From Sporolactobacillus sp. THM7-7 (GTDB lineage Bacteria > Bacillota > Bacilli > Bacillales > Sporolactobacillaceae): DNA of 64,000 nt. A model generated the notes under the pieces. The model searched no databases and was not told where the DNA came from. It worked only from the letters and a program-made list of their open reading frames with translations. The stretch lies in the NCBI RefSeq assembly GCF_004153225.1, contig NZ_SEMB01000007.1, positions 1-64,000 of the forward strand, written 5' to 3'. Positions 25,960 to 34,831 of this stretch are shown here, in pieces. How positions within the stretch are numbered: position 1 is the first letter of the stretch; every line of letters starts with the position of its first letter. Position numbers and translations under genes: made by a program.

Positions 25960-26475
25960 TTACGTATTTGGATAGCTCTCCTTATTCGAAGCTTCTTCCA
26001 TTTCAAAAGCTATCGAATAGCCGATAAATAACCCATACAGGGCAAAAAGGCAGAGCGTCGTCGTCAATGTGTTTACGCCCAAATGATTAACGGGGGAGAG
26101 TTTCGGAATGAATGGTTGCAGAGCGAGAAAGACGATGCACCAGAGAAGCAGGCCGAACGCGATACCGACCCAGATCGATTTAAACGCGCTGAGAAGAAGC
26201 TGGTAGACGAGAGCCAGCGGAACGGAAATCAGAGCAATCGCCGCAATCGCCAGAAATTGTCCTCCGATCTGATGCTTCCACGCGCCCAGCCGAAATGGAG
26301 AGAAGATAAGGGAAGGGCCAACTGAAGAAAAATGGAGCAAGTGACAAATCAATCCCATCAAGCCCCAGAAGAGCCCGCCAAATAAACCGATAACCGCTGC
26401 CCGGCCAAACGATTTTCCTGTTTTCGTCGAAGTATTTTGATTGTTTTTCTTACTTTTCTTCAATCGTCTGGCCAT
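25960..26475 (-). CDS. yqhR: YqhR-like conserved membrane protein
   Basis: 171 residues with a Lys-rich N-terminus and about four membrane helices (VIGLFGGLFWGLMGLICHLLHF; FLAIAAIALISVPLALVYQLLLSAF; SIWVGIAFGLLLWCIVFLALQPF; TLTTTLCLFALYGLFIGYSIAFEM). Matches the YqhR family in topology and neighbourhood, divergent from yqhQ. Function unknown. Confidence 0.85.
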   Translation of the reverse strand: MARRLKKSKKNNQNTSTKTGKSFGRAAVIGLFGGLFWGLMGLICHLLHFSSVGPSLIFSPFRLGAWKHQIGGQFLAIAAIALISVPLALVYQLLLSAFKSIWVGIAFGLLLWCIVFLALQPFIPKLSPVNHLGVNTLTTTLCLFALYGLFIGYSIAFEMEEASNKESYPNT

Positions 26476-26520
26476 TTTTTATCCTCCGGAACAATAATTC
26501 GATACGATCATTATGTCCAT

Positions 26521-26620
26521 TTTGAAAAAAAACTTGCCGACTGGGCGCCTTTAAACACAGTCTGAGGCTTCGTTTTTCTGATACCGTTTACCGCTAAAAT
26601 TATGATTCATTCTGAACAGA
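26521..26620 (-). repeat. Dispersed intergenic repeat, copy C
   Basis: Third copy. It shares AACTTGCCGACTGG, GGCTTCGTTTTTCTGAT and ATGATTCATTCTGAACAG with copies A and B. On the minus strand the hairpin is followed by eight Ts, a terminator-like end about 45 bases before the yqhR start. The remaining bases to 26891 hold an imperfect hairpin (CGAAAAG..CTTTTCG) and no gene. Confidence 0.8.
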
Positions 26621-26891
26621 ATAAAAATGTCTCTGTATTTTTCTCTTTTTCATCAAAAAATACTTGATGACCCGTCTAAAAAGTCGTTGAAATGGGAAAA
26701 ATATATATAATTATCCGCACAAGCATCTAGAGGTTTTAGGGCATATCGGGTAGAATAATAATAGGTAAGGGAAACATCAGAAGGGATCGGAAAAGTCCGT
26801 TTTTCAGACATTTTTAAGAGCGACTCCGAAAAGGAGCCCGGGCTTTTCGAACACCCTTTAATACTATTATCAGAATCGGGTTGGTCTGCTT

Positions 26892-27839
26892 ATGACAAAG
26901 ACACAAACAGCTTACGGCGGTCAGGCGGTCATTGAAGGTGTGATGATGGGCGGAAAATATACAACCATATCCGCTGTCCGACAAAAAGACCGGTCCATCG
27001 CTTTCTATGAATGTCCTAAAAAAAACAATTCACTGCTTTCCTTTTTTAAAAAGATTCCTTTTATACGCGGGCTTGTTGCCATACTCGAGGCCAGCGCCAT
27101 CGGCACCAGACATTTAAACTTTGCCTCCGAGGCATATGACGGAAATTCGGATGGTCAAGCTGATCAGGAAGAAAAGAAACCCGGACGTCTTGGAGCGATG
27201 CTCGGGTTTGCGGCGATCGGCATACTCTCATTCCTTTTCGCCAAGTTTGTTTTTACGCTCATCCCAGCCATTGCGGCTGAACTATTTAAGCCAATCGTAA
27301 GGGGCGATACAGCTCAGGTGCTGCTGGAAGGCTTTTTCAAAATTCTTCTTCTCGTCGGTTATGTTTATCTCATCTCTCTGACCCCGATGATGAAGCGTCT
27401 GTTTCAATATCACGGCGCAGAGCATAAAGTAATTAATACGTTCGAGAGCGGCAAAGAACTGACAGTTGAAAATGTGAAAAAGCACTCGCGCTTCCACTAT
27501 CGCTGCGGATCAAGTTTCATCTTGTTCACTGCTATTATCAGTATCCTGCTTTATTTATTCGTGCCGACCGACCCGCTTTGGCTTCGGCTTGTATCTCGTA
27601 TTCTGCTGATTCCGCTCGATCTTGGGCTCGCTTATGAGTGGCTCAGGTTCACCAATAAAGTTCGCCGCATCCCTGTTCTTCGCTGGCTCGGCTATCCGGG
27701 ACTGTGGGTCCAGATTCTGACGACAAAAGAACCAAACGACGACCAGATCGAAGTTGGCATCCGGGCTTTTGAAAAAATGCGCGCCAGTGAAGCGGCTATT
27801 GAAAAAAACAAAGGCATGCTTGTGCAGCAAGTGCTCTAA
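26892..27839 (+). CDS. yqhQ: YqhQ family protein (DUF1385)
   Basis: 315 residues. N-terminal AYGGQAVIEGVMMGG is the DUF1385 signature; several membrane helices follow and FQYHGAEHKVINTFESGKELTVENVKKHSRFHYRCGSSF holds conserved His/Cys residues. Function poorly known. No strong ribosome site precedes the ATG. yqhP follows after 20 bases. Confidence 0.92.
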   Translation: MTKTQTAYGGQAVIEGVMMGGKYTTISAVRQKDRSIAFYECPKKNNSLLSFFKKIPFIRGLVAILEASAIGTRHLNFASEAYDGNSDGQADQEEKKPGRLGAMLGFAAIGILSFLFAKFVFTLIPAIAAELFKPIVRGDTAQVLLEGFFKILLLVGYVYLISLTPMMKRLFQYHGAEHKVINTFESGKELTVENVKKHSRFHYRCGSSFILFTAIISILLYLFVPTDPLWLRLVSRILLIPLDLGLAYEWLRFTNKVRRIPVLRWLGYPGLWVQILTTKEPNDDQIEVGIRAFEKMRASEAAIEKNKGMLVQQVL

Positions 27840-27859
27840 TTTTCTGGAGGTGAATGTCC

Positions 27860-28261
27860 GTGAAAACGTTCCTGTATTCTCTTATTTTCTTTCTGATCGT
27901 TGGTTTCGGACTCTTCGGTTTACTCGTTTCTTTTTTCAACAATCCGACCGCACTTCTCGTACAGCTGACCATCATCGCTGCCGTTATTGCCATCGGCCTC
28001 CTTCTTTTCCGGCGTCTTGCAAACGGAGTCGGGAATGGGGAGCGCGCGCGATACAGAAAGGCGGCGAAGCTCTCCGCGAAACGGCGCAAAACGGCTTTGT
28101 CCGGCCGAAAGACACGCGGATTGAATCCGTCCAAGTTAAAAGTCATCTCGAATAATCCGCACCGGCTGCGCGGCTATGCGCATCACCATGGCAAGGATCA
28201 CGGTCACCTGACAGTGATTGACGGTAAGAAAAACAAGAAAAAAAAGCGTGTTTTATTTTAA
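27860..28261 (+). CDS. yqhP: YqhP-like protein
   Basis: 133 residues. Two N-terminal membrane helices (TFLYSLIFFLIVGFGLFGLLVSFF and ALLVQLTIIAAVIAIGLLLF), then a very basic tail ending KNKKKKRVLF with HLRG..HHHGKDHGHLTVIDG. A GTG start is chosen because GGAGG is 9 bases away; an ATG two codons earlier is only 3 bases away. Function unknown. Confidence 0.85.
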   Translation: MKTFLYSLIFFLIVGFGLFGLLVSFFNNPTALLVQLTIIAAVIAIGLLLFRRLANGVGNGERARYRKAAKLSAKRRKTALSGRKTRGLNPSKLKVISNNPHRLRGYAHHHGKDHGHLTVIDGKKNKKKKRVLF

Positions 28262-28270
28262 TATGGAGTT

Positions 28271-28303
28271 GAACCGGATTGGCAGATGCCGATCCGGTTC
28301 TTT
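28271..28303 (+). terminator. Terminator after yqhQP
   Basis: GAACCGGAT-t-GGC-agat-GCC-g-ATCCGGTTC hairpin followed by TTT. Confidence 0.8.
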
Positions 28304-28329
28304 CAGTCCGAACTTTTTAAAATTCCTCT

Positions 28330-29217
28330 TTAATAGGACCACTTTTTAAGAAACGTTTCAGCCTCATCAGCCCCAAGTTGAAAAAGGCGCTCTCTTTCCC
28401 GCCAGGTGATTGCAAATTCTTTTGTTTCCACTTCTTTGATTGGAATAAATATAATGTTTGAGTACTTGAACTTTGAAATGGCCTTTTCATCGTGCGCGTC
28501 ACGCATGGCGGTGAAGAGTCCGCGGAATAAGTCTGCTGCATGCTTTATTTTTCTCGGCATTTTATCCATCGGCACCTCATCCTTTGTCTGCATGCCGAGA
28601 AACGGACGCTTCGGCACCTCGCCCTCCCCGTCGAAAATCCAAAGCGGGAAATTGCTCAGAATCCCTCCATCCACCATTAGCGATTTTTCCCCGTTTCCGT
28701 CATAAAGTTTCACCGGTTCGAAAAGAAAGGGGAGTCCCGCGCTCATTCGTACCGCTCTGGAAACGGGGAAAGCTTCCGGACGAATGCCGTAATCTTTCAG
28801 ATCATCCGGAAGGACAACCATCCTTCCCTTGGAGACGTCCGCCGCGATCACTTTTAATGACCCGGGAGGCAAGTCGCCGAATACGCGGATTCCTTTGGCA
28901 TGAAGCAGCCGGTTCATCCAGTTCTCTAGAGAATTTCCGCTGTACAGACCCATTTTAAAATAAACCCGGAGCCATTTGTACAGCGGAAAACGGGTATGCA
29001 GCTGAGGATCAAGAAACTGTTCCGGATCCATACTCCGCATCAATTCTTTCATTTCGGAGGATGAATAGCCTGCGGAAAGCAGTGCCGCGACAATAGCCCC
29101 GGCGCTCGTCCCGGCGGTTCTCCTGAAACGAAATCCCGACTTCTCAAGAATTTCCAGAGCACCGACAAAAGCAAACGCCTTGACCCCGCCCCCCGAGAAA
29201 ACAACATCAATCCACAT
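28330..29217 (-). CDS. yqhO: Patatin-like phospholipase (YqhO-like)
   Basis: 295 residues. Oxyanion loop FSGGGVKAF, nucleophile Ser in GTSAG, and catalytic Asp in VDGG form the patatin Ser-Asp dyad. The ATG at 29217 (MWIDVVFSGGG) is preferred, with GGGGGAG about 4 bases upstream; the longer frame adds 24 unconserved residues. Substrate unknown. Confidence 0.92.
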   Translation of the reverse strand: MWIDVVFSGGGVKAFAFVGALEILEKSGFRFRRTAGTSAGAIVAALLSAGYSSSEMKELMRSMDPEQFLDPQLHTRFPLYKWLRVYFKMGLYSGNSLENWMNRLLHAKGIRVFGDLPPGSLKVIAADVSKGRMVVLPDDLKDYGIRPEAFPVSRAVRMSAGLPFLFEPVKLYDGNGEKSLMVDGGILSNFPLWIFDGEGEVPKRPFLGMQTKDEVPMDKMPRKIKHAADLFRGLFTAMRDAHDEKAISKFKYSNIIFIPIKEVETKEFAITWRERERLFQLGADEAETFLKKWSY

Positions 29218-29260
29218 AGCTCTCCCCCCACTATTATTTAATGAGGAAAGAAAAAAATAT

Positions 29261-29288
29261 AGACCGGAAGCTCGGAAACTTCCGGTCA
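29261..29288 (-). terminator. Terminator of mntR
   Basis: Minus-strand ACCGGAAG-tttccgag-CTTCCGGT followed by TATATTTTTTT. Confidence 0.8.
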
Positions 29289-29342
29289 CCGCTTCAGCCG
29301 ATAAAGTCAGCTGGGGGAGGCCAAATTTCTTTATTAAATGCT

Positions 29343-29774
29343 TTATTCATCCGCTTCTTCGCTGCGTTCCTTAATCTCCAGAAGCTTCTCCACACGTTTC
29401 GGATCTTCTTCGAAATATTGCACAACATCGCCAATCCGGTCAATCGAATCCCAGCTCAGATGGTGCTCGATCCCTTCGACATCCTTATAAACATTTTCCT
29501 CATGGACACCAATTAATTTCAAAAAATCTTCCAGAAGCTCATGGCGGTAAACAAGTCTCTTGCCCATCTTCTTCCCTTTTGGCGTCAGAATGAATCCGCG
29601 ATATTTCTCATAGATAAGATACTGATCCTTATCCAGTTTCTGTACCATCTTCGTTACCGATGATGAATGCACGTCAAGAGCCTCGGCAATGTCAGAAACT
29701 CTTGCATAACCTTTATCTTGAATTAACCAATAAATTCGCTCGATGTAGTCTTCCATACTCGGAGTAGGCGACAT
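29343..29774 (-). CDS. mntR: Manganese-dependent repressor MntR
   Basis: 143 residues, close to B. subtilis MntR. N-terminal winged helix ([47 protein letters not shown]) with the metal-ligand Asp in SMEDYIE, and dimer/metal domain with [16 protein letters not shown] and [24 protein letters not shown]. Represses Mn uptake when Mn2+ is sufficient. ATG at 29774 preceded by GGGGGA at 6 bases. Confidence 0.95.
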   Translation of the reverse strand: MSPTPSMEDYIERIYWLIQDKGYARVSDIAEALDVHSSSVTKMVQKLDKDQYLIYEKYRGFILTPKGKKMGKRLVYRHELLEDFLKLIGVHEENVYKDVEGIEHHLSWDSIDRIGDVVQYFEEDPKRVEKLLEIKERSEEADE

Positions 29775-29990
29775 CCTGTCTCCCCCTAACAAACGTCCCA
29801 TTGTCACTCCCCTCATGTTACTATAACAGCGCTTAAAAAACAAGAAACAGCAGAACCCGGATCGACCATCCGGTCAAAAATAGCCTTTCATGAATCCGGT
29901 TCCCTTTTGCCATCTCGCTTCCGCATCTTTCAAAACCCGTCGTGAACCGGTATAATGTAGTATGATATTGGTTGAGGGGAAGGTTTTTTC

Positions 29991-30368
29991 ATGGGTTGGA
30001 TTATTCTCATTGCAATGGTGCTCGCTTACCTCGCTTACGTCCTCATCAGCAGGCGTCTTCAGCGCAGATACTTGACGACATTAAGCGAAGTGGACTTCCG
30101 GGCCGGATATCGGAAAGCCCAGCTGATCGATGTCCGGGAACCGGATGAATTCAAGGGCGGTCATATTTTAGGCGCAAGGAACATCCCTCTCTCGCAGCTG
30201 AAAATGCGAAAAACGGAAATCCGCCACGACATGCCGATTTATCTATATGACGCGAATGGCATTCGAAGTGCGCGCGGGGCTACCGTTTTAAAGAAAATGG
30301 GCTATAAAAATCTGTATCAGCTGCAGGGCGGTTTCAAAAAATGGAATGGCCGAATCAAGAAAGGGTAA
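29991..30368 (+). CDS. yqhL: Rhodanese-like protein, YqhL type (catalytic Cys absent)
   Basis: 125 residues. N-terminal membrane helix (GWIILIAMVLAYLAYVLI) then a rhodanese fold (LIDVREPDEFKGGHILGARNIPL ... YQLQGGFKKW). At the active-site loop the sequence is YLYDANGIRSARGA, with Asp where rhodaneses have the sulfur-carrying Cys, so sulfur transfer is unlikely; it may be a binding module. TATAAT at 29951-29956 suggests its own promoter. Confidence 0.88.
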   Translation: MGWIILIAMVLAYLAYVLISRRLQRRYLTTLSEVDFRAGYRKAQLIDVREPDEFKGGHILGARNIPLSQLKMRKTEIRHDMPIYLYDANGIRSARGATVLKKMGYKNLYQLQGGFKKWNGRIKKG

Positions 30369-30375
30369 TCGCACG

Positions 30376-30468
30376 AAAAAGACCGGTTCGCGTTTAAACT
30401 GGCCCTAAAAGTTGGACAAATAAAGTCTAACTAAAAGGGGGGCAGTTCCGTTCATCCGGTCTTTTTTA
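30376..30468. terminator. Bidirectional terminator carrying a 54-base insertion in its loop
   Basis: AAAAAGACCGG (30376-30386) pairs with CCGGTCTTTTTT (30456-30467) between convergent yqhL and gcvPB. The intervening segment is far longer than a normal loop and contains an IS-end-like palindrome. Confidence 0.8.
30395..30448. mobile_element. 54-base IS3-like terminal-repeat remnant (MITE-like)
   Basis: The left half begins AAACTGGCCCTAAAAGTTGGAC; the reverse complement of the right half begins AACTGCCCCCCTTTTAGTTAGAC, an imperfect ~22-base terminal inverted repeat like those of IS3/IS150-family elements. A possible 4-base target duplication CGTT flanks it (30391-30394, 30449-30452). No transposase is present. 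Confidence 0.55.
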
Positions 30469-30497
30469 ATATCCAAAAAATAGACGACGCTTCGATT

Positions 30498-31973
30498 TCA
30501 TTCAGTACGCTGGGCCGGCCGGTAGCGAAGAATCGGATGGCGGGCAGCCCGCGTCTCATCCAGCCTGCGCATGATCGTCGCGTGGGGCGCTTCCTGGACG
30601 ATTTCCGGGTGATCCTCGGCCTCGCGGCTGATCTGGATCAAATGATCGGCAAAAGCGTCAAGTGTCTCCTTCGATTCCGTCTCCGTCGGCTCGATCATCA
30701 TCGCTTCGTCCACAATAAGCGGAAAGTAGATCGTCGGCGGATAGTACCCGAAGTCGAGGAGACGTTTCGCCATATCCAGAGTCCGGACGCCCAGTTTTTT
30801 CTGGCGGCTTCCGGAAAGAACAAATTCATGCTTGCAAAACTGCTTAAAAGGAACGTCAAACGTCTCCGACAACCTCTTTAATAAATAGTTCGCATTCAGA
30901 ACCGCGTCTTTGGAGACGCGGTTCAGTCCTTCCGCGCCCATGGTCCGGATGTAGGCATACGCCCGGACGTTGATGCCGAAGTTTCCGTAAAAAGCCTTCA
31001 CCCGACCGATGGAGAGCGGTCGGTCGTTATCGAAACCGTAACGGCCGTCTTCCTTTTGCACGATCAGCGGTTTCGGCAGAAAAGGTGCCAGCTCTTTCTT
31101 GACCCCGACCGGCCCGGAACCCGGTCCGCCTCCGCCGTGCGGCCCGGTGAATGTTTTATGCAGGTTCAGATGAACGACATCGTACCCCATATCGCCCGGG
31201 CGCGTCACACCCATGATAGCGTTCATATTCGCTCCGTCATAATACACTTTTCCTCCGGCCGTATGAACAATCTCGGCGATGTCCTGAATATGAGTTTCGA
31301 ACAGACCGAGCGTATTCGGATTAGTCAACATCAGGGCCGCCGTCCGTTCATCCGCCACTCGCTTCAAATCGTCCAGGTCCACCAGACCGTTTTCATCCGA
31401 TTTAACAGTTACCGCTTCAAATCCGGCAACGGTCGCCGATGCCGGATTCGTACCGTGCGCCGTATCCGGAATAATCACCTTCGTCCGCTTCGCATCATGG
31501 TTGGCCTCATGGTAGGCGCGAATAATCATCAGTCCTGTCCATTCACCGTGCGCACCGGCCGCAGGCTGCAGGGTCATCGCATCCATCCCCGTAATCTCCT
31601 CCAGATTTTTTTGAAGCCGATAAAGCAGCTCAAGCGCGCCCTGTACCGTCTCCTCATCCTGATACGGGTGAATGTTTGTCAGGCCGTCGAGTCTCGCCGC
31701 CCGTTCATTGACTTTCGGATTATATTTCATCGTGCACGATCCGAGCGGATAAAAACCGTTGTCGACGCCAAAGTTTCTTCGGGACAAAGCCATGTAATGA
31801 CGCACAAGCTCCAGCTCCGACACTTCCGGAAACCGCGGTACCTCCGTACGGATATAATCGCCGTCAATCAGCTCATCCAAAGGTTTCTCCGGCACATCAA
31901 GCTCGGGCAGGCTGCAGGCCGTCCGTCCGGCCTTCGACTGTTCAAAAATAAGCGGCTGATTTTGATTAGCCAT
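30498..31973 (-). CDS. gcvPB: Glycine dehydrogenase (decarboxylating) subunit 2
   Basis: 491 residues. C-terminal half of the P-protein, containing the PLP-binding Lys in [22 protein letters not shown]. With GcvPA, GcvT and GcvH it cleaves glycine to CO2, NH3 and methylene-THF. ATG at 31973 chosen with GGGAGGGA 6 bases before. Overlaps gcvPA by 8 bases. gcvH is not in the window. Confidence 0.96.
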   Translation of the reverse strand: MANQNQPLIFEQSKAGRTACSLPELDVPEKPLDELIDGDYIRTEVPRFPEVSELELVRHYMALSRRNFGVDNGFYPLGSCTMKYNPKVNERAARLDGLTNIHPYQDEETVQGALELLYRLQKNLEEITGMDAMTLQPAAGAHGEWTGLMIIRAYHEANHDAKRTKVIIPDTAHGTNPASATVAGFEAVTVKSDENGLVDLDDLKRVADERTAALMLTNPNTLGLFETHIQDIAEIVHTAGGKVYYDGANMNAIMGVTRPGDMGYDVVHLNLHKTFTGPHGGGGPGSGPVGVKKELAPFLPKPLIVQKEDGRYGFDNDRPLSIGRVKAFYGNFGINVRAYAYIRTMGAEGLNRVSKDAVLNANYLLKRLSETFDVPFKQFCKHEFVLSGSRQKKLGVRTLDMAKRLLDFGYYPPTIYFPLIVDEAMMIEPTETESKETLDAFADHLIQISREAEDHPEIVQEAPHATIMRRLDETRAARHPILRYRPAQRTE

Positions 31974-33321
31974 GAATGATCCCTCCCAGCACTTCGGCAA
32001 ATCGGTCGATCTCCGACTTTGTCCGCATTTCCGTCACAGCGATCAGCATTTTATTTTTCAAATCTTCTGAATCTCTTCCAAGATCGTACCCGCCGATAAA
32101 CCCCTTTTTCAGAAGCGCGCGATTGACGTCCCGGACCGGCCGGCCGCAATCAATCATGAACTCATTGAAAAAGGAGCCGGCCTCATCCACCGCAATCCCC
32201 TGCTTTTTCATCAAGTCCGCCGCATAATGCGCTTTTTGAAGGTTCAACGCCGCGATTTCTCGGATCCCTTTCTTGCCGAAAGCATTCATGGCGACCGCCG
32301 AAGCGAGCGCGTTGAGGGCCTGATTGGAACAAATATTGGATGTCGCCTTATCGCGCCGGATGTGCTGCTCGCGCGCCTGAAGCGTCAGCACGTATCCGCG
32401 CCGCCCCTCTTCGTCCACTGTTTCGCCGACGAGACGCCCTGGGACTTTTCGGACAAGCTTCTTTGTGACCGCAAAATAACCGCAGTGGGGTCCGCCGAAG
32501 GACTGAGGGATGCCGAGCGGCTGGCAGTCGCCGACAACAATATCCGCATGAAAAGCCCCAGGCGGCGTCAGCAGGCCGAGCGCGAGGGGATTGCTCGAGA
32601 CAACGAAATGGGTTTTCTTTATGGCATGGGTGATCGATTCGATCGCCTTCAGCGGTTCGATCCTGCCGAAAAAGTTCGGGTATTGAACGATAACGCAGGC
32701 GGTCTGTTCATCAACCGTCTGCCGGAGCGACTCGAGATCGGTCGTGCCTCCTTTTGCCGGCACGGTGACGACCTCAAGATGCTGGCCGTGTGCGTACGTA
32801 TTCAGCACTTGACGATATTCGGGATGGACCGTCTCCGAGACGACGATTTTCTTTTTCCGGACGGCTCCGCTGCTGAGCGTAGCGGCTTCCGCGAGTGCCG
32901 TCGACCCATCGTACATCGAAGAGTTGGCCACATCCATTCCCGTCAGCTCGCAAATTAGCGTCTGAAATTCAAAAATCGCCTGTAGCTCGCCTTGGGAGAC
33001 TTCCGCCTGATATGGCGTATACGCCGTATAAAATTCTCCGCGAGAAATCACGCTGTCCACGACCGAAGGAATATAGTGATCATACACACCCGCCCCTAAA
33101 AAAGACGCAGCGGCCGTCGTCGTGACATTTTTCTTTGCCAGACCGGAAAGGAAACGAAGCAGTTCCGGTTCAGCTAAAGCTCTTTCAACTTTTAAATCTC
33201 CCTTAAATCGGATCTTTTCCGGAACATCGGAAAAAAGGGCTTCCTCAGAATCCACACCGATCGTCCGCAGCATCGCCTGACGATCGTCTTCCGTGACCGG
33301 CAAATAGCGAAATCCAGCCAT
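31966..33321 (-). CDS. gcvPA: Glycine dehydrogenase (decarboxylating) subunit 1
   Basis: 451 residues. N-terminal half of the P-protein ([23 protein letters not shown] ... [46 protein letters not shown] ... [13 protein letters not shown]). Heterotetramer with GcvPB. 12 bases after gcvT. Confidence 0.96.
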   Translation of the reverse strand: MAGFRYLPVTEDDRQAMLRTIGVDSEEALFSDVPEKIRFKGDLKVERALAEPELLRFLSGLAKKNVTTTAAASFLGAGVYDHYIPSVVDSVISRGEFYTAYTPYQAEVSQGELQAIFEFQTLICELTGMDVANSSMYDGSTALAEAATLSSGAVRKKKIVVSETVHPEYRQVLNTYAHGQHLEVVTVPAKGGTTDLESLRQTVDEQTACVIVQYPNFFGRIEPLKAIESITHAIKKTHFVVSSNPLALGLLTPPGAFHADIVVGDCQPLGIPQSFGGPHCGYFAVTKKLVRKVPGRLVGETVDEEGRRGYVLTLQAREQHIRRDKATSNICSNQALNALASAVAMNAFGKKGIREIAALNLQKAHYAADLMKKQGIAVDEAGSFFNEFMIDCGRPVRDVNRALLKKGFIGGYDLGRDSEDLKNKMLIAVTEMRTKSEIDRFAEVLGGIIHG

Positions 33322-33333
33322 CTTTTTTCCTCC

Positions 33334-34431
33334 TCAGTTGCTTTTATAAAAAGGCGTTTTTACAACTTCAGCCTTTTTGCGCTTCCCCCGGACATCCACA
33401 TCTACGAGCGTTCCGACTGCCGCGTGCCGCACGTTGATCAATGCGAGCCCGAGGTTTTTTCCAAGAGTCGGGGATTGTGTGCCGGTCGTTACTTCGCCGA
33501 TCTTCTCTTCGCCTGAATACACGGCATAGCCGGTACGCGGAATCGCTCGATCGATCATTTCAATGCCGACCACCTTCCGCCGTACGCCTTCTTGCCTTTG
33601 CCGGACAAGGGCGGTTTTCCCGAGAAAATCCGCCGACTTATTTGTTTTTACGGCAAAACCGATACCTGCTTCAAGCGGAGAAATGGATGCGCTCAGTTCC
33701 TGGCCGTACAGCGGCAGCCGCGCCTCGAACCGAAGCGTATCTCGCGCCCCGAGTCCGCAGGGAATAAGGCCTTCGTCCCTGCCTTTTTCCAAAAGGGTTT
33801 GCCACAGTTCACTGGCCTTATGCCATGGACAATAGATCTCGAATCCGTCTTCGCCCGTGTAACCTGTCCTTGAGAGAAGAGACGGTACGTTGTCGAGAGC
33901 GACGCCTTCCCGGAATGTGAAGCGTTTTATCTGATCCAGATCAAATGCCGTGATTTTCTGTAGAATGTTTTTGGCTTGCGGGCCCTGAAGCGCAAGAAGG
34001 GCGATTTGATCGGACCGGTCTTCCAGCGCCGTCTCGCCTGTCAGATGATCGGAAAGCCATTCGAAATCTTTTTTAATGTTCGCCGCATTGACCACAAGCA
34101 TGAATGCGGATTCCGACAAGCGGTAAATCATCAGATCATCTACGGTTCCCCCGTTTTCATAGCACATGGCCGTATACATGGCGTCTCCCGGCTCCGCTCT
34201 TGATACGTCGTTTGTAACCATATGCTGGAGAAAGGCTTCCGCCCCACTGCCTTCGAGCTGGAATTCGCCCATGTGGGACACATCGAAAAGGCCCGCCCTC
34301 TCCCTGACCGCCTCGTGTTCCTGCCTAATCCCTGAAATCTGGACCGGCAGCAGATAGCCTCCGAAATCAATCAGCCTGGCGCCCATTTTCTTGTACGTCT
34401 CATAGAGCGGTGTCGTCTTGGACTCGGTCAT
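33334..34431 (-). CDS. gcvT: Glycine cleavage system T protein (aminomethyltransferase)
   Basis: 365 residues. Folate-binding aminomethyltransferase. [37 protein letters not shown] and [21 protein letters not shown] are family motifs. First gene of the gcvT-PA-PB operon beneath a glycine riboswitch. Confidence 0.97.
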   Translation of the reverse strand: MTESKTTPLYETYKKMGARLIDFGGYLLPVQISGIRQEHEAVRERAGLFDVSHMGEFQLEGSGAEAFLQHMVTNDVSRAEPGDAMYTAMCYENGGTVDDLMIYRLSESAFMLVVNAANIKKDFEWLSDHLTGETALEDRSDQIALLALQGPQAKNILQKITAFDLDQIKRFTFREGVALDNVPSLLSRTGYTGEDGFEIYCPWHKASELWQTLLEKGRDEGLIPCGLGARDTLRFEARLPLYGQELSASISPLEAGIGFAVKTNKSADFLGKTALVRQRQEGVRRKVVGIEMIDRAIPRTGYAVYSGEEKIGEVTTGTQSPTLGKNLGLALINVRHAAVGTLVDVDVRGKRKKAEVVKTPFYKSN

Positions 34432-34465
34432 TTTTCCCCCTCCTGATTTGTTATTATTTCCAGGA

Positions 34466-34514
34466 AAAATAAATAAGGACAGAGGAAAACACAGATGTGT
34501 CTTCCTCTGTCCTT
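34466..34514 (-). terminator. Riboswitch-controlled terminator ahead of gcvT
   Basis: AAGGACAGAGGAAGACACA / TGTGTTTTCCTCTGTCCTT hairpin followed by an AT-rich T-run on the minus strand. Directly downstream of the second glycine aptamer, whose 3' end it shares. Confidence 0.9.
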
Positions 34515-34697
34515 AAACCTGAAAGTTTATCGCCAGACGAAAGAGTCGTCCAAGCGGTATCCCCTTTGGTGGCCTTCAAATATCCGTCATTTGAACGGCG
34601 CTCTCCAGAGGTGCGTCCGGCATAAGTCTGTTTGCCTGAGAGATTCACGGATCGTTTGCTCCTTCGGCGTCGCTACATGCGCCTCTCCCTATACCGT
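34515..34697 (-). ncRNA. Tandem glycine riboswitch
   Basis: Minus-strand aptamer 1 has GGGAGAG..CGAAGGAGCAAAC..AATCTCTCAGGCAAA..CTCTGGAGAG. Aptamer 2 has CACCAAAGGGGATAC..AACTTTCAGGTTTAAGGACAGAG, a somewhat diverged second unit. Glycine binding turns on gcvT by preventing the following terminator (family knowledge). The region 34698-34831 contains no other gene. Confidence 0.93.
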
Positions 34698-34831
34698 CAT
34701 CCGCGTCTATTCAATTATTTTGTTTATCTCCTGTTTTTTCGTACATACTAACAATAATTATCCTACCATTTATCCATATGTTCAGGCAATGCTTTCGTCA
34801 TAAAATTTTCAAAAATATCAGGTGTACAAAA

